NCBI GenBank assembly: GCA_964304625.1
Contig: OZ199838.1
Location: 13,330,001 to 13,394,000, forward strand
Direction of reading: 5' to 3'
Length of the DNA stretch: 64,000 nt
Origin: Kudoa neothunni
Taxonomy: Eukaryota > Cnidaria
Positions 21,945 to 34,557 of this stretch are shown here, piece by piece (within the stretch, counting starts at the first letter, position 1; every line of letters begins with the position of its first letter). Below the pieces are notes generated by a model that worked only from the letters and a program-made list of their open reading frames with translations, was not told where the DNA came from and searched no databases. The translations under genes and the position numbers were made by a program.

Positions 21945-23275
21945 TACTTTCACTGATACACTAATGTTAGGTGTAGGAGAGCTAAAATCAAGCTGACATA
22001 CTGAAGAAACTAGTTTATCAAGGTATGATTTTCGAAGGGATAGATCCGAGCAACAACTGGGACAATTCGGGCGCTTTCCACGTATATCTATCTTTCTGAA
22101 ATCATTTTCAAACCCATTATAAATCAGAAGTTTCGATGCCAAATTGGATACTAAATTAAAATATCAATTAAAATGATCCACCACATTTGAAATTTATGTT
22201 ACCACTATCTCCTAAAACAACTTTAATAACTTCGGTTGCTTGTAAACATCCCATACATCCAACCACTTGATTCAATTGAAAAATCAGTAGATAACACTAT
22301 TATAAATACCTGGCCCAATAACACCATCTTGATCACAACTTCTGCTCGTTACTGCAGCACCTTGAGGAGGGTCGGGAAATAGACAACGAAAACATGGACC
22401 TCCTTTGTAGTTGTAAACTGTCAACTAATCCACCCAATAAGAGAATTTAATTAAGAATATTTTATTCGATGTAATTCTCAAATATTACTTGACCACTCCA
22501 TATCAATGCTCCCGCTGATACAAGAGGTATATTTAGCTGAAGAGCCAACTCATTTATCAGATATCTATGATTATTGTAACAATGTAGTTCAATTGTTTGA
22601 AAATATTTAATAATTACCTAGTTTCCATATTGTCAGTACAATCAGCAACTACTGTGAACGATCTATTAAAAAGGTGAGAAATGCAATCAAGTCGATTTTT
22701 GTTGGTTTCTTACGGATCAAGAAACTCGTTGTAAGTATCGACGGAAAATTTGACACATTTTGATATTATTTCAACGTCCGGATTCAACCTTCACAATATT
22801 ATGGTATTTAAATCATATCCTACTCATATTGAGCTACATTCGAAGTCTTTTTGCCAGAACGTCCACCTTGTTTTTGCCCACATCTTCAGTTGTGTATAAA
22901 ATTTGGCGTGATAAATTACTCATGTCGATTGTGTCGAAATCGAACAATGTCAACTTTCCTAAATTCCATAGTTGATAATTTAGATAATTACGGGGTTTTT
23001 TAGTTAAATCCATAAAATAAGTCAGGCTTCCCTCATACCTACACCAGCTCCGACGAGATAAGCCGTAAGGGGACATCCTAAACCTCCAGCTCCAAATACA
23101 ACAACGTGAGCATTTTTCATCTTTTCCATCCCTATTTTTAAAAATCACACACATTTCATATAAAAATCTAATAAGCAGAAACAATGTTACCATCGCTTCC
23201 ATTCATTTCCTTAACAATAAAATGGCGAGAATATCTTTTATAGTCATTTTCTGTAAATGGTATTACGTATTCCAT
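21945..23275 (-). CDS. MOCS3: Adenylyltransferase and sulfurtransferase MOCS3/UBA4, 3' end lost in assembly gap
   Basis: MOCS3/Uba4 is the E1-like enzyme that adenylates and thiocarboxylates MOCS2A and URM1, feeding sulfur to molybdopterin and to tRNA wobble thiolation. Nine exons on the minus strand: 23191-23275, 23039-23131, 22838-22958, 22714-22788, 22618-22662, 22489-22564, 22310-22424, 22203-22265, and 21945-22150 (running into the gap). The start [20 protein letters not shown] fits the family. Next come the nucleotide loop [55 protein letters not shown], the zinc pair [13 protein letters not shown] and CPSCC, and the catalytic cysteine region [11 protein letters not shown] with [15 protein letters not shown]. 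The final visible residues ISVSVKV begin the rhodanese domain, the rest of which is hidden by N. MOCS3 was preferred over UBA3/UBA2 because of CFRCLF, CPSCC and the rhodanese start. Confidence 0.93.
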
Positions 23276-26200
23276 TGATCAATATTATTTTCAGCCTAAC
23301 TATTACACTAAATTCTATAAAATTCCAACGTGGAAGTTGATTTGTGGTTTGCGCAGAATCAAGCAATACCCCTTTCATACTTATTTAATGGGGTTCTAAA
23401 GTCAACGTGTGTTTTACAATATTCAATGTTTAGTTTATGGCATATTTTGGGAACTAATGTGTCATTTTATAAAATTTGTATATACTTTTAAGTTGAGTAA
23501 AAATCCTCAAAAAATGTTTAATAGCTTTTTTGAAATATATTTTTTATATATAAACGACATATTATTTAGTATTGATTGATTAATCAATTAATTAACTTCA
23601 ACAGCATTTTATTTTTTGAATTAATCCAGGGGTTTCCATTCCAACTGGGGGTGCGAGATCCGATTAAAATTGAAAATAATTTTTGATAAATTTTGAATCA
23701 GTTACTCCTTATCGTACGCAAAGGGATGTGAATTTCGTTTTGTCATCAAATGGAGGTGTGAGTCTAGTTTTAGCCGAGAAGCGCTTAATTAGTCTTTTCT
23801 GTACGCATGCGTGTCAATTATGTAATCCCTGTCAACTGTCGTTTAATTATGTAAGGTAAGCAGTTCTTATCCTAAGAGTGTAAAAAATGACAGATTATTT
23901 TAAATATAAGTTATTTTAAACAATTTAATATTCAGATATCTGCATATAGTAAATAAACACCAAAATCTTGAGTAATGATTAATTTAACTTAACTTTTCAT
24001 AATCCAACAATGTTTTTCATCCTCTCGGTCAATTCTCAGACTCATACAAAAATATTCCATGACGCGCGCGCCGAAATAGCACACAATGTGTTTATTTAGC
24101 CACCGTAGGCAGAATTGATCCTATATTTCGCGCTTTTCGAATCCCATTTTCAAATAAATTGGTTTTTTTTCTTGTTTTCCCATGTTTTTATTTTTTTGTT
24201 TCTGTTAGAATACCAGAGAGGTTTTAATCAGATAAAGGGTGGTGCCCTTATTAAGTCCTTTAAGAAATATTAGTGGTAATTAACGACCATTAATAAATAT
24301 CATTAGAATTCTCAAGATAATAATAAATTCCATGATTAATATATAAACCATTATTACCTGTAAGTAGATTTCCTGTTGTATTCTTGTCATAGTGTTGCAT
24401 CTATCAGCTACTACAAATCTAATAATTTCATTTTGGATCTATATAGAAATTTCTTAATGAAGAAAAGCAAAGATTACCGGCGCGGTAAACTTTTATTCTA
24501 AGCGAGTATGCACATTACACAGATAAATATTAAACCGTTTGTTGACTCCTTTTTAAATACAAATTCATCTGTAATAATGGAAACAAAGGTTTTCCATTTT
24601 TTATCCCGCCATTTTAATCCACATTACTCTTTATTTTAGAATAGCTGATTTTCGATCCATAATAAGATATAAATCACATAGATCTTCTGGATCTCCGAGT
24701 ATAAAAGTTTGTCTAAGAGTTTTTAGGGCTTATTTAATTTTAGGTGCAGACACTTTGGCCACCAATTGTATCTTTTTGTACTCATAATCAGAATTACTGA
24801 CGCATGGTTCGCTATTAAATTAGGCCACTAATAAAACGCCCCCCCCCCCTCATTTACGCATCATTTGTTAGAAAGGTTATTGCTGGAATTTTTTTGTTCT
24901 ATCGATAATATTCTTGAAAGAGTTGGATATTCTTCACATCCAAAAATATTTATTATCAAAACATAATCCCTCTTTCGGCACAGGCTATCCTTACGGTAAG
25001 GAATATCTTCGAGAATAGCTGAGATATTACAAAACTACTTTCATTAATGTGTTAAGCTATTTTTTATTTCCTCATTTATACAAAATTTATTATGTTATTT
25101 TTTTATTAAACATTTCTGATGAGTATGATCCTTTAATCATCCTATATTTATTGAATTCACATAAAATGCACTTATTCGTAAATACGCTTGCGGTAAAATA
25201 TGTTTTAAAGGATGAAAATGACGAATTCCACACTACTAATAAGTTCAGGGGTTTGTCATGTATCACGTGCGCCGTGCGTTCTAGCCAGCCGAAGTAACCT
25301 TGTCTAATACTTTAATACGTCACGAAATGTCGTTTTTAATGCTTCAAAGCTGTTGATTTTTAAAGAAATTTCAGAATTTATTTGTTGGCTTCCATTTAAA
25401 ATTGATATATTTTATGTATACCACATTTAGAAGGAATATTTACAATTTCTAATTCTCGATTTTTGAGAGTAGGTGTCCATTTTTCATCCAACTATGAGAT
25501 TTTTGTTCAAAATTTAATGTATAAAGTTTTGAAATAATTCCATTCCTTAAACCAAGCTTTTTTTGAAATAACATTCGAAAAGGTTTGCTCTGTATCAACC
25601 ACAGTAATGTGTAATGAGACAAATTTATATCCATTGATAATCAACGCACAGAATTTATAAAGAAGTGATGAAATTAAAAAATTCCCATATGTTTTGAATA
25701 TTAGTGTTATTTTCAGTGGAGTGTAGCGGCAATTTACGGTATCCCTGCATAGAAGAAATCTCAAACCAATAAGTTGTCCTAAATAATCATGGTAAAGAAG
25801 AAAATCTCAATTTAATAGTATTAATTCGCTCATCCACAAAAATTTTGACGTTAATAAATATTTGTCGGTGGATGATATATGTGTTGAAGCAGCCATATAC
25901 ATGTCAATAGATTTTAAAAAATAAATATAATTTTAAATGAGATTAACAAAATTCATAACGTATTCTATTATTTAATCAACTATCCAGAACATTGTATCTG
26001 CTATGTAAGCACAGACAAATCGATCCCAACTTAAATTTAGCGAATACGTGGGGTACGAATAAAGCATTTTCTCCGCAAAATAAAAGATCCACTAAGTATT
26101 ATTTTGACAAATAAGGTTATACCTATGCAAATTTAAAGAACGAAATACGATAAACGCTCAAACTCACCAGGGAATTTTAATAAAAAGATATCTTTATAAA

Positions 26201-26923
26201 ATTTTATTTTAGATGAAATAAAAAGTAGCCTTACATATTGATGGAATCAATTTTATAATATCTTAGTTATTCTTGGAGATATTCTTTACTGTAAGAATAG
26301 CCATTGCCTTATTCTATAACTAAGATCGAATTTTGAAGCAGTCCATTTTTAAACCATTCATTGATTAAACTAGATTATAATAATTGACAATTTTAAATTC
26401 CTCACCAATATCCCTCTTTATGCATGACATGACCAAATTTACTGCGCAATATCGTATCGAACCAAGATGGGGTTTCAGGACCCTAGAATTGTTGCGTAAT
26501 ATTGAGAAATCTCATATTATTATTTTTATTCATAAATCTTTTCACATATATTATACGAGTAATAATGTACTTATTAGTTAGTAGTATCCAAATTTATGAA
26601 TAATTAGAAAATTCAAGATATAAGGGACAACTACGCAATACCGAGTAACGCTATGTCGAGACACAGCTGTATATAGATAAAGAGAGAAATTGTAACAATT
26701 CTGTAATTACGTCACCCTAACGAAATAACATATTTATTCAATATAAAATAATATATTAAAACAATTTTTAATTAGGTTAACTAAAAATTACGTTAAAGTT
26801 CCAGCCTATTTTCCAAAAATTCTTATTATGATACGTATTTGTCTAAGTTACTCGTGAATCATGGAAAAATGTCGAACAAAAATATCAGAATATTCGAGAA
26901 TACATAATAATATAAAAACAAAG
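23276..26923. other. 3.6 kb spacer, probably old repeats
   Basis: No gene recognised. Around 23630 there is CCAGGGGTTTCCATTCC, like a hAT-type end, without a clear partner. An 11-base C run lies at 24839-24849. Open stretches at 25049-25297, 25449-25764 and 26384-26581 show no family resemblance. The plus-strand open stretch 26861-27052 is only the reverse of the last FARS2 exon. Confidence 0.45.
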
Positions 26924-28357
26924 TCATCTGAGAGTTACATTAAATTTTTTAGAAATATTTTTCACGATATTATCATGGATGGAGTTGGTTTCTTGGTGGG
27001 AGAGTTGTTTGGTCATCGACCTGTATGTGATTCGGTAGCACCTACTGAGTAGGTTGGTTTTAGGATGAACAAACTGATCGATTAATTCTACCTAAAATAT
27101 CAATTTATCACAAAAGAAATAGGAGATCAAATTGAAGTAGCTTACTTTTTCAACGAGACTTCCTGCATGTTCTCGGAAATATTCATATAAATCATTGTGA
27201 TCCAAGATGGCGTCGGAATTGATCCAAAAAGAAACATCTCGGATGGATTCTTTATATTTGCTGAAGGATGTAAATTTACAGTCTATAGTGTTGTTTTTGA
27301 ATTGATCATAAAATCTTGAATCATCGCACCAAAAAAGACGTATATCGTCAATTCCGAATTTGAGCATGGCCAATCGTTCAAGTCCAATACCAAAGGCCCA
27401 GCCAATTTTATGATTCATTCCGCCTTGATGAGATTAAAACTGATTGATGACAAGGAGCAAAAAGATACAATTTCTAAGAATATCTTGATGTAATCGACCA
27501 CATCCAAGTATCTCAGTCCAATCAATATTTCTCTGTGTAGAACGTATTTCAAGTTCGAACGATGGATTCGTGAAAGGGAAGGTGGAGTCAACCCAACGCA
27601 TTTCAAAGTCTTCTCGAAGGAAAAGTTTCTTTAATAAATCTTCGAGTGTTGTATGTAGATTATCGATGACAAATTTTTGTCCATCACACTCGCTTTCCTA
27701 ATAATAAAATAATTAAATAAATAAACGTGGTCGAATTTTACAAAAACTCTACTTTTATAGCTGCATCACTCTGAGAATATAGACAAACTCCATCCACTTG
27801 ATGAAATGCTGGAAAGTGTGATCGATCAATTTCATCTCTTCGATACACATCACCAAAAATTAAAAATCTATCCAGATTTTGCCGAATCAAATCGTTATCA
27901 TGAGTGGTGGTGTGAGCTCTAAGCATGTATTCTTCATTGAGATAATAGTTATCGGACTTGTTTCGACTAGGATGATCACCTAACAAAAAACAACTCAGCC
28001 AACCATCGTAATCTCTAGAGGTATCCTACTTGATATTAACAGATGATCAAAATTGTCGCAGACTTTTACAACAGGAGAAAATTGTTTATTATCGAATATT
28101 TGAAAATTTAAAGCGCTATAATGGTTCTCAATGAAACGTTTCAAAATACACAACGGATGGCATTCTTTCTCAAGAAAATTAGCATTCATTCTTGCCAGTA
28201 TAGTAGGCGTCACATTGGTCCATTTATCCTTGATATATTTACTATTGTTCACGATAAAGTGTTCATTCTTGCAATAGTTTGAATCCTTAGTACAATTAGG
28301 AAGATGGCGAGTAAATTTTTTAACATTGTTAATTAGAATTCGCCAATTAAGCATTTT
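26924..28357 (-). CDS. FARS2: Mitochondrial phenylalanyl-tRNA synthetase (FARS2)
   Basis: Charges mitochondrial tRNA-Phe as a single-chain class II enzyme. Five exons on the minus strand: 28030-28357, 27753-27979, 27469-27697, 27146-27423, 26924-27091, giving 409 aa (human 451). Landmarks are the N-terminal [34 protein letters not shown] and [10 protein letters not shown]; motif 2 [38 protein letters not shown] with EILGCG; motif 3 [18 protein letters not shown] with [10 protein letters not shown]; and the C-terminal ferredoxin-fold anticodon-binding domain ([27 protein letters not shown]). I placed the start at 28357 ([14 protein letters not shown]), which gives a short basic amphipathic leader suited to mitochondrial import; an in-frame ATG at 28477 would add 40 residues. 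TAPT1 lies head-to-head with it. Confidence 0.95.
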
Positions 28358-28568
28358 AAATTTTGATAATAAAAAATATTTAAAAGGACCAAAAAACCTG
28401 AGATCAAACTTGCGCGTGCGTGGAGTTTTAAAGGGATGGGAAATAATAAGGGGTACGATGTGGATACGTCGTGCCATGAATCATCAGAAACTAGCAGAAA
28501 TAATTCTTCCCTAAATGAGTCTACAAATCAATCAAAAAGTATAGTTCATACATTTGAATGATAGTCAA
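28358..28568. promoter_or_regulatory. Shared divergent promoter region of FARS2 and TAPT1
   Basis: About 210 bp separate the chosen starts (90 bp if FARS2 starts at 28477). Both promoters must lie here or overlap the first exons. This is inferred from gene orientation; no specific motif is visible. Confidence 0.5.
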
Positions 28569-30432
28569 ATGTATAAATTCACTTTAGAATCGCTAGATAT
28601 GGACGAATTTCTTTTGAAAGAATTGTGGACCACATCTGGGAAATACGCAGAAGAAGAAATCACATGGAAAAATACTCATAGATTGCGAGTTTTTCTTAAA
28701 ACACCATTTGAGCTGGAAAAAGTCATTATTTGGAATGATTTATAATAACAGTCGTTTGTGTAGGTGTTATTTTTGCAAGTGATGTGTTGTTTGGACAATT
28801 ATTTATGTTTTTTGACGGTATATCCTTGTGACTTGACAAGGCAATTATTTCAAAAATTATCCAACCCTACTGGGTATGTTTACCGCCTCTCACTTATCAA
28901 CATACTGACTAATTTTTAAATATCTAATAATGATAATAATTTTTATAGTTTTCGTTTAAATATGAGACTACGTTGCTATATTCTCTATTTTCTGCTGATC
29001 ATCGCATGTCTGTGCGGACTTCGTTATGTTCAAATACCTTATTTGTACCATGTTATCAAGAAACAATCCTACATGAAACTATATGTTTTATACAATATGA
29101 TGGAAGTACGTTTTTAAATAAAATATGGTAAATTTTGACGTTGGTTCGATTTGTTGTTATAGCTAACAGATAAATTGTTATCTTCTATTGGATACGATGT
29201 AATGGATTACACTTTGCTATTGTCGACACACAGCTTTCCAGAATCGAATTTTGATTTAACCAAAGCAGGCTTAATGCTTTTGTTCAGTTTTGGTTACATG
29301 TGTAAGTGTTGATGAGGATGGCGGATCTTACAGTAAATTGACTTCAATAGATTGTCATGTATTGGTTATGCTGATCCAATTGATTATATTGAATGTGGCT
29401 GTATTTTCACAGAGCAATTTGCTGTTTATCTTGGTTTTGTCGAATCAGGTATGACATTTATTTGGTTGAATGTGTTTTCTTTTTTATGTAAAAACGAATA
29501 AGCTGATCAATTTATAGTTTGCTGAGGTGAAAAGTCATGTTTTTAAAAAGTTTGATCAGAAAAATCTACTAAACGTAGTAAATTATGGTAATAGTTGAAG
29601 ATTTGTCGTTTGTGATTGATTGATTGATTGGTTGGTTGGTTGATGACAGACGGCAAAGAACGATTCTACGTGTTTGTTATGCTGTCAAGCACATTTTTCA
29701 TCAGTTGTTTTCATCCAAGAGTTACATTGGGTAATTTTTTCATGCCAGATTATAAATTTATTGGTTTTTTTCTAACAACTGTTCCAATGTGGTATCCAGG
29801 AGAAATGATCAATATTATTCGAGACCTTTTCTCCACTTTGCTCTCGGAAACATGCATCGATTGGATCAAACATTCCTTCATCACAAAATTCAACTATATT
29901 GACCCTGATGTTAGTGCAACTTGCAGAACATTTAAATCGATGATAACTAATATATGATCTCATTTAGGTGTATCGGAAACATTTGGAAATGTTTTCAACT
30001 ATAATTATCAATCATGTAAAATATAATGTAACAGTTTATCTCATTTATTTTAAAAAACTCTATTTTACTTATTTTTTTGGTCTAGAATGATTGTTGTATT
30101 TCAGAAATTATTGTAAGAAAAGTTGGATTTCATCCGTTGCCTCTTATTATTTTGGTAAAAATTGACTTTTGTTATTTGGCCGGAGATGACGCTTCTAATT
30201 AATACATGTTCTATAGACTTGCCACATTTTCACTCAGTTTATTCAACTCAATGCAAACATGTCTACGGTTTTTCTACTGAGTGGTTTATTCTACTGGTAA
30301 TTGATTCTTTTTTCGTTGTTTTGGTTGACTTAGTTTGGTAGTCTAATGCAAGCAAAGCGTCTCACAAGTGTTATCATATTAGCTCTAGCTTCTCGTTGGG
30401 TTCATCCTCCACAACCCAATTCTTCTTCTTGA
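28569..30432 (+). CDS. TAPT1: TAPT1 family multipass membrane protein
   Basis: TAPT1 family proteins (yeast Emp65) are multipass membrane proteins of the ER/secretory pathway; in vertebrates TAPT1 is linked to skeletal development and ciliary trafficking. Eleven exons: 28569-28721, 28764-28873, 28949-29105, 29163-29301, 29351-29448, 29518-29587, 29650-29909, 29968-30015, 30086-30154, 30217-30296, 30342-30432, giving 424 aa (human 567). Matches to the family in order: RLRVFLKTPFELEK, CCLDNYLCFLT, KLYVLYNMMELTDKLLSSIG, MLIQLIILNVAVFSQSN, LSNQFAEVKSHVFKKFDQKN, GKERFYVF, WIKHSFITKFN, VRKVGFHPLPL and LMQAKRLTSVIIL. Hydrophobic segments are spread along the middle and C-terminal half. The long hydrophilic tail of the human protein is absent. 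Introns are 42-75 nt; one (29588-29649) contains a small GATT/GGTT tandem repeat. Confidence 0.93.
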
Positions 30433-30604
30433 TTATGACATTGTAGAGGCTTATTAGAGATTTGTATATATTCAAATTAGATTGGACTTATTTTTTAAAT
30501 CAGCGTAATCAAATTTTTTTCTTCTGTTAAAATTTAGTCTTAGATATTTCTTATTTTTTTAATAATCAAAATTTGCACTTCGTAGGGTACTCAATTATTT
30601 AGAG

Positions 30605-30975
30605 CAGAGGTTCTCAACAGGATTTTTAAATTTACCCTCTCGGCCTGGTGATAAAATACAAATTTGCCCCCTTAACATGAAAGCCAAATTCATATCTAAT
30701 TGAAGGTTTTATACTGATTTAAGTATCATTAGGCTACATTCCAAAAGACAAACGAGGTATAAAAGGAAGAGACTGGAAATATTTTTATAAATAATTGTTA
30801 CATACTTATTCCTAAAAACATTTTAAGCATTTTACCAATACCTTAATTAAGTCTAATAACCTTGAGTGATATAGACCCCTATAAATCCTAAAATAAATAA
30901 CAACCCGCATTCGATAAAAATTACCCCTATCCAATTTTGATGTCGCTTAATTTACCCCCCGGTTGAGAACCCTTG
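30605..30975. mobile_element. hAT-type MITE, copy 2
   Basis: 371 bp, ends CAGAGGTTCTCAAC and GTTGAGAACCCTTG. The interior is clearly related to copy 1 (18227-18803): both carry AAATTTACCC near the left end, CCCCCTTAAC further in, and a right end with TTTTGATGTCGCTTAATTTA or TTTTGACGTCACTTAATTTG. The flanking octamers do not match each other, although both have a central TA. It is about 200 bp shorter than copy 1, so one copy has an internal deletion or insertion. Confidence 0.7.
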
Positions 30976-31328
30976 AAGTATACGATTAAAAAAAATCAAG
31001 TCGAATATTATTCGTAATTGCGTTCAATATTATAACTTTAATTTTTGATTCGGTACTTCATCAGATGGATGGTTTAATGAAATATTTAAATATGAAATTA
31101 GTATTATAATCTTTTATCTTTTGAATTATTGAACCTTAACCACATAAAATTCGTTGGAGAATAAAACATTGGATATTACTATTAAAGTGTTCTTTGAGAA
31201 TTAGAAAAATTAATAACTAAAACAAAAAGCGAGAACTGTATAAACAAGGCACATAAGGAAGCGTATAAGTAAACACAAATAATTCAAAATTATCATAACT
31301 TGTAATCATCTAAATCAAAATGCCACAG

Positions 31329-34300
31329 TTAGTATTCTTGTAGGAGGAGTTCTTCAATACGTAACTTGATGTCCGAGTCCAACGAACAAATGTGATCATC
31401 AAATTGTGACGGGTAAACACTCTTTATGTAAAATAAATTAGGAAAAACAAGCAAAAAGTAAGAAACCTTTAATTCATTTGCAGTGAATGCAGCTATCTCC
31501 AAAACATTGTCATAGGAACACACCGAGAGTACATCAAGACAAAATTTTAAAATAGTAGGTAACAACTCCGTGAGTTCCACGGTGGAGGAGGGTAAACATT
31601 TCAAAAAAACATCGACCAAGCGAAGTAAAAATATAATAAAGTTTTCAGATTTAATGGATCTTGGATATGCGATTAAGGACTTGAACATTGGGAAATAGGC
31701 GTCAACCATTTTCTCTGTGTATATTGGGAGGGATTCTTGGACCAGATACTCGATCCCATCTAAGGAGCTCTCAAAAAAGTATTGTTCATCTCCAAATGGC
31801 GGCTCCACATAGTCATTATCTTGATCTTTTCTGGAAAGGAACTCATTCTCTGTTCGAGCGATAATATCTATAATATGATTATTAAAGATGTCGCCAATAG
31901 ATCTAATATCCAGCGAATTCAATGCTTCATCAAAAGTGGAGATGGTGATACACATTTTGAAACTAGTGATTATAAAGTATAATGTATGGTCTGTGTATTT
32001 TTTCATTAGATGAAGAAAAATGCGCTTCAAATTTTTATTCCAGGTATTTTTAGCCCCTTGCAAATTACCATGGATTACAACAGACCTAAATATTTCACTC
32101 ACGCCTCCAATTACGACTACGATTCCGCAGGTTTCTTCAAGGGTTTTAATTATTTCAAGCATGGTGTTCAGGAATAATTCTGCATACGGAGAAAATTCCT
32201 TCCCCTGTTTCTTAACTAACAATGACACAAACTTGCATAACAAACTAGCCCCATCGTTATTCTGGTTCAAAAATGATTGATCGCATTCAAAAGGCGAAAA
32301 CTTCCCACTTAAATAATTTCCTGCATTCCTATTATAGCAGGTGGCGAGTTTGTTAATTTGAGATAGATAAAGGGTAATAGAAGACCCAAGACTTGGCAAT
32401 ATAGGTACAAAATATTCCGATTTGTGTGTCGCTAAGAGGCGAAATAAGATCGGGTAAAAGCAAGGCAAGATATCAAGATAATCCTCGGGTAGATTATGTG
32501 AATTTTTAAAGTCTTTCACATACATCAAGAGTAATTTGATGGATGTATCCCGTCTGATTTCAAAATCTGATTCAAATGTTTCATTGATACAATCTAATCC
32601 AAGGTGGAACAAGTGAACCTCGTTTGTTTTATAGGCTCTATCCAGCACATTAAGAACACTTGCGACAATTTCTGGTAGGTATGGCTCAATTTTATCATTC
32701 AACATAACGAACAAATAAGACATTTTACTATGCACAAATTCTAACATTGATTTTCCAAAACAAGTGTCATCGTTTTCGGATACAGCTGAAAATAAATCCA
32801 AGAAAAGTTGGACCATACTCTTTGAAAATATACCATAATCAGTTATAAGCGCCTGTCTATAGAAATATCTAAAAGAGCACAGAGCAGTTTTCTTGACATC
32901 GAGCGAGATATGGTTTCCTGCAGACTTAACAATCAATGAAAATACATCTCTATGCAAGTCGCTGAATTCTGGGTCATTGTAGTCATCGCACAATATTTCC
33001 ATCATTTCAATTGCAGCACAAACAGTTTTTGAATCACCATTACAAAAATAAGGTGTTGCTATTTTGAATATTTCTCTCGGATCGATTGATATTGTTATTT
33101 GATTGGTTGCTGCCAACGTACGAAAAGCGATAATCATTCCAGAAATATCCTTTCCATCAAATTGTTTAAAGAATTCTATGAGTTTGGTCAGTAACAATGG
33201 GTAGACTCTTTTGGTTCCAAGTATATGCGCAATCTGATCAATATGAGAGTATGTGGGTGCTGTATCTTGTTTAAAATACACTGCCTTAGATTTCAGATAA
33301 TCTAAGAACCATTCACCAGAGTCATTTGTGAGAGACTGGATCTGGATAGACGTCGCGTTGTCAACAATAATGGGGATGTATTCGCAAGGATTGGCTTGGT
33401 TGTCATTAAAAAATTTGTGAATAATTAACTCGAGCCAATAATAGAATTCAAACGAGGCCGGATTCTCGAGATTAATGCTATTAAGAGTCTTAATAGTTTC
33501 TCGAATGATTAAGGCTTGATTTTTCTCGAAAATACTTTCGTCTGTTATGAACAAACCTTGTAACTTGCTCACAAACTCAAATCCATTCGATGTATTCACT
33601 AGCACTTTCATCGCATCCATAAAAAGAGGAACCAAATGGGAAAATGGTTCGTTGGAAGTGTAAGATTCGTTATTTTTTAACAACAACAACTCCAGTAGAT
33701 CCATACAAAAGAATGCCATCTAAATATTATTAAGAGTAATTATATTCTTTGGGGTTGGATAATTTCACAATATTTTAACTCCACATTTTGAAATATATAT
33801 CAGAAAACTTTTATTAATTTTCCGTTAAATTTATAAAATGATTTTTAAAGATAAAATAATACTTTGGGTTTTCCAGAGAAATCTCTAAGCAACGCCATAA
33901 AAAATTTTTTGTACTGGGCTAACTGGCGCTTTATGTTTTTGCCAAACAGAATAGGCATTGCTCTAAATTCTCATTAATGCAAAAACTGCAGGGTTCATTT
34001 ACTCCAGTGAATTAACAACCATGTCCGCCAAGTTAGGTTGATCGATTGCTACACAATTGCTCGCAAATTCGGCAAGCAAAACCCATTTGTTTATTTTATA
34101 GTTATTCATCACTTTAATAATCTCAAGACACAACGAGAGCAACTTTTCTTGATGTGAAGAATTTTTTTCAACAAACAGTAACGAAGTAACAATGGACTTT
34201 GAATGACTCATCAATTCATTGTCGGCATTATTGCCGTTAAGAAAGTATGACATTATTTGGATGAGCTTCGAAATTGTCTTCTCTTTCAGCTAAAAATTTA

Positions 34301-34557
34301 ATTTACTGTATTGATAAGTACGAATTTGCATACTTCGTATGTTTTGGAAGAAGAGAGCACATCCAATAAAAGTCGAATTTTTTCTGCAACTGGAAAAGAA
34401 TTAAACTGTTCCTTAATAGTTTATATTAACAGAGTTAAAAAATGTAACCCACTTCAACGCCGTGGTTCCTTGAATCATATCCGATCGCCATTTGATCCAA
34501 AACGGAACAAAAACATTCAACGTCTAATAATTCGACATTATTTCTGTTCGGATTCAT
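31329..34557 (-). CDS. IPO5: Importin-5-like karyopherin beta (RanBP5 family)
   Basis: A HEAT-repeat importin that carries ribosomal proteins, histones and other cargo into the nucleus under Ran control. Six exons on the minus strand: 34453-34557, 34322-34411, 34003-34289, 33863-33962, 31467-33719, 31329-31421, giving 975 aa (human IPO5 1097). Exon 4 (33863-33962) was found by phase and supplies AMPILFGKNIKRQLAQYKKF, matching the importin-5 block with P-x2-FG-x-Q. The rest is a run of degenerate HEAT helices (for example FVSLLVKKQGKEFSPYAELF, YFESSLDGIEYLV with changes) ending SDIKLRIEELLLQEY. Importin-5 is preferred over importin-4 because of the N-terminal alignment; both belong to the same branch. 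The 32-nt intron at 34290-34321 is among the shortest here, and the last intron (31422-31466, 45 nt) has no in-frame stop. Confidence 0.82.

Noticed and set aside
22834-23202. UBA3 or UBA2 identity for the E1-like gene
   Set aside because: The CFRCLF and CPSCC zinc pairs, the catalytic SCDQDGVIG context and the start of a rhodanese domain fit MOCS3/UBA4 instead.
24061-24160. TTCGAATCCC at about 24138 as a tRNA B-box
   Set aside because: No matching A-box or cloverleaf could be drawn around it.
26861-27052. Plus-strand 63-residue open reading starting with ATG near FARS2
   Set aside because: It is the reverse of the last FARS2 exon (26924-27091), which carries the clear anticodon-binding tail on the minus strand.
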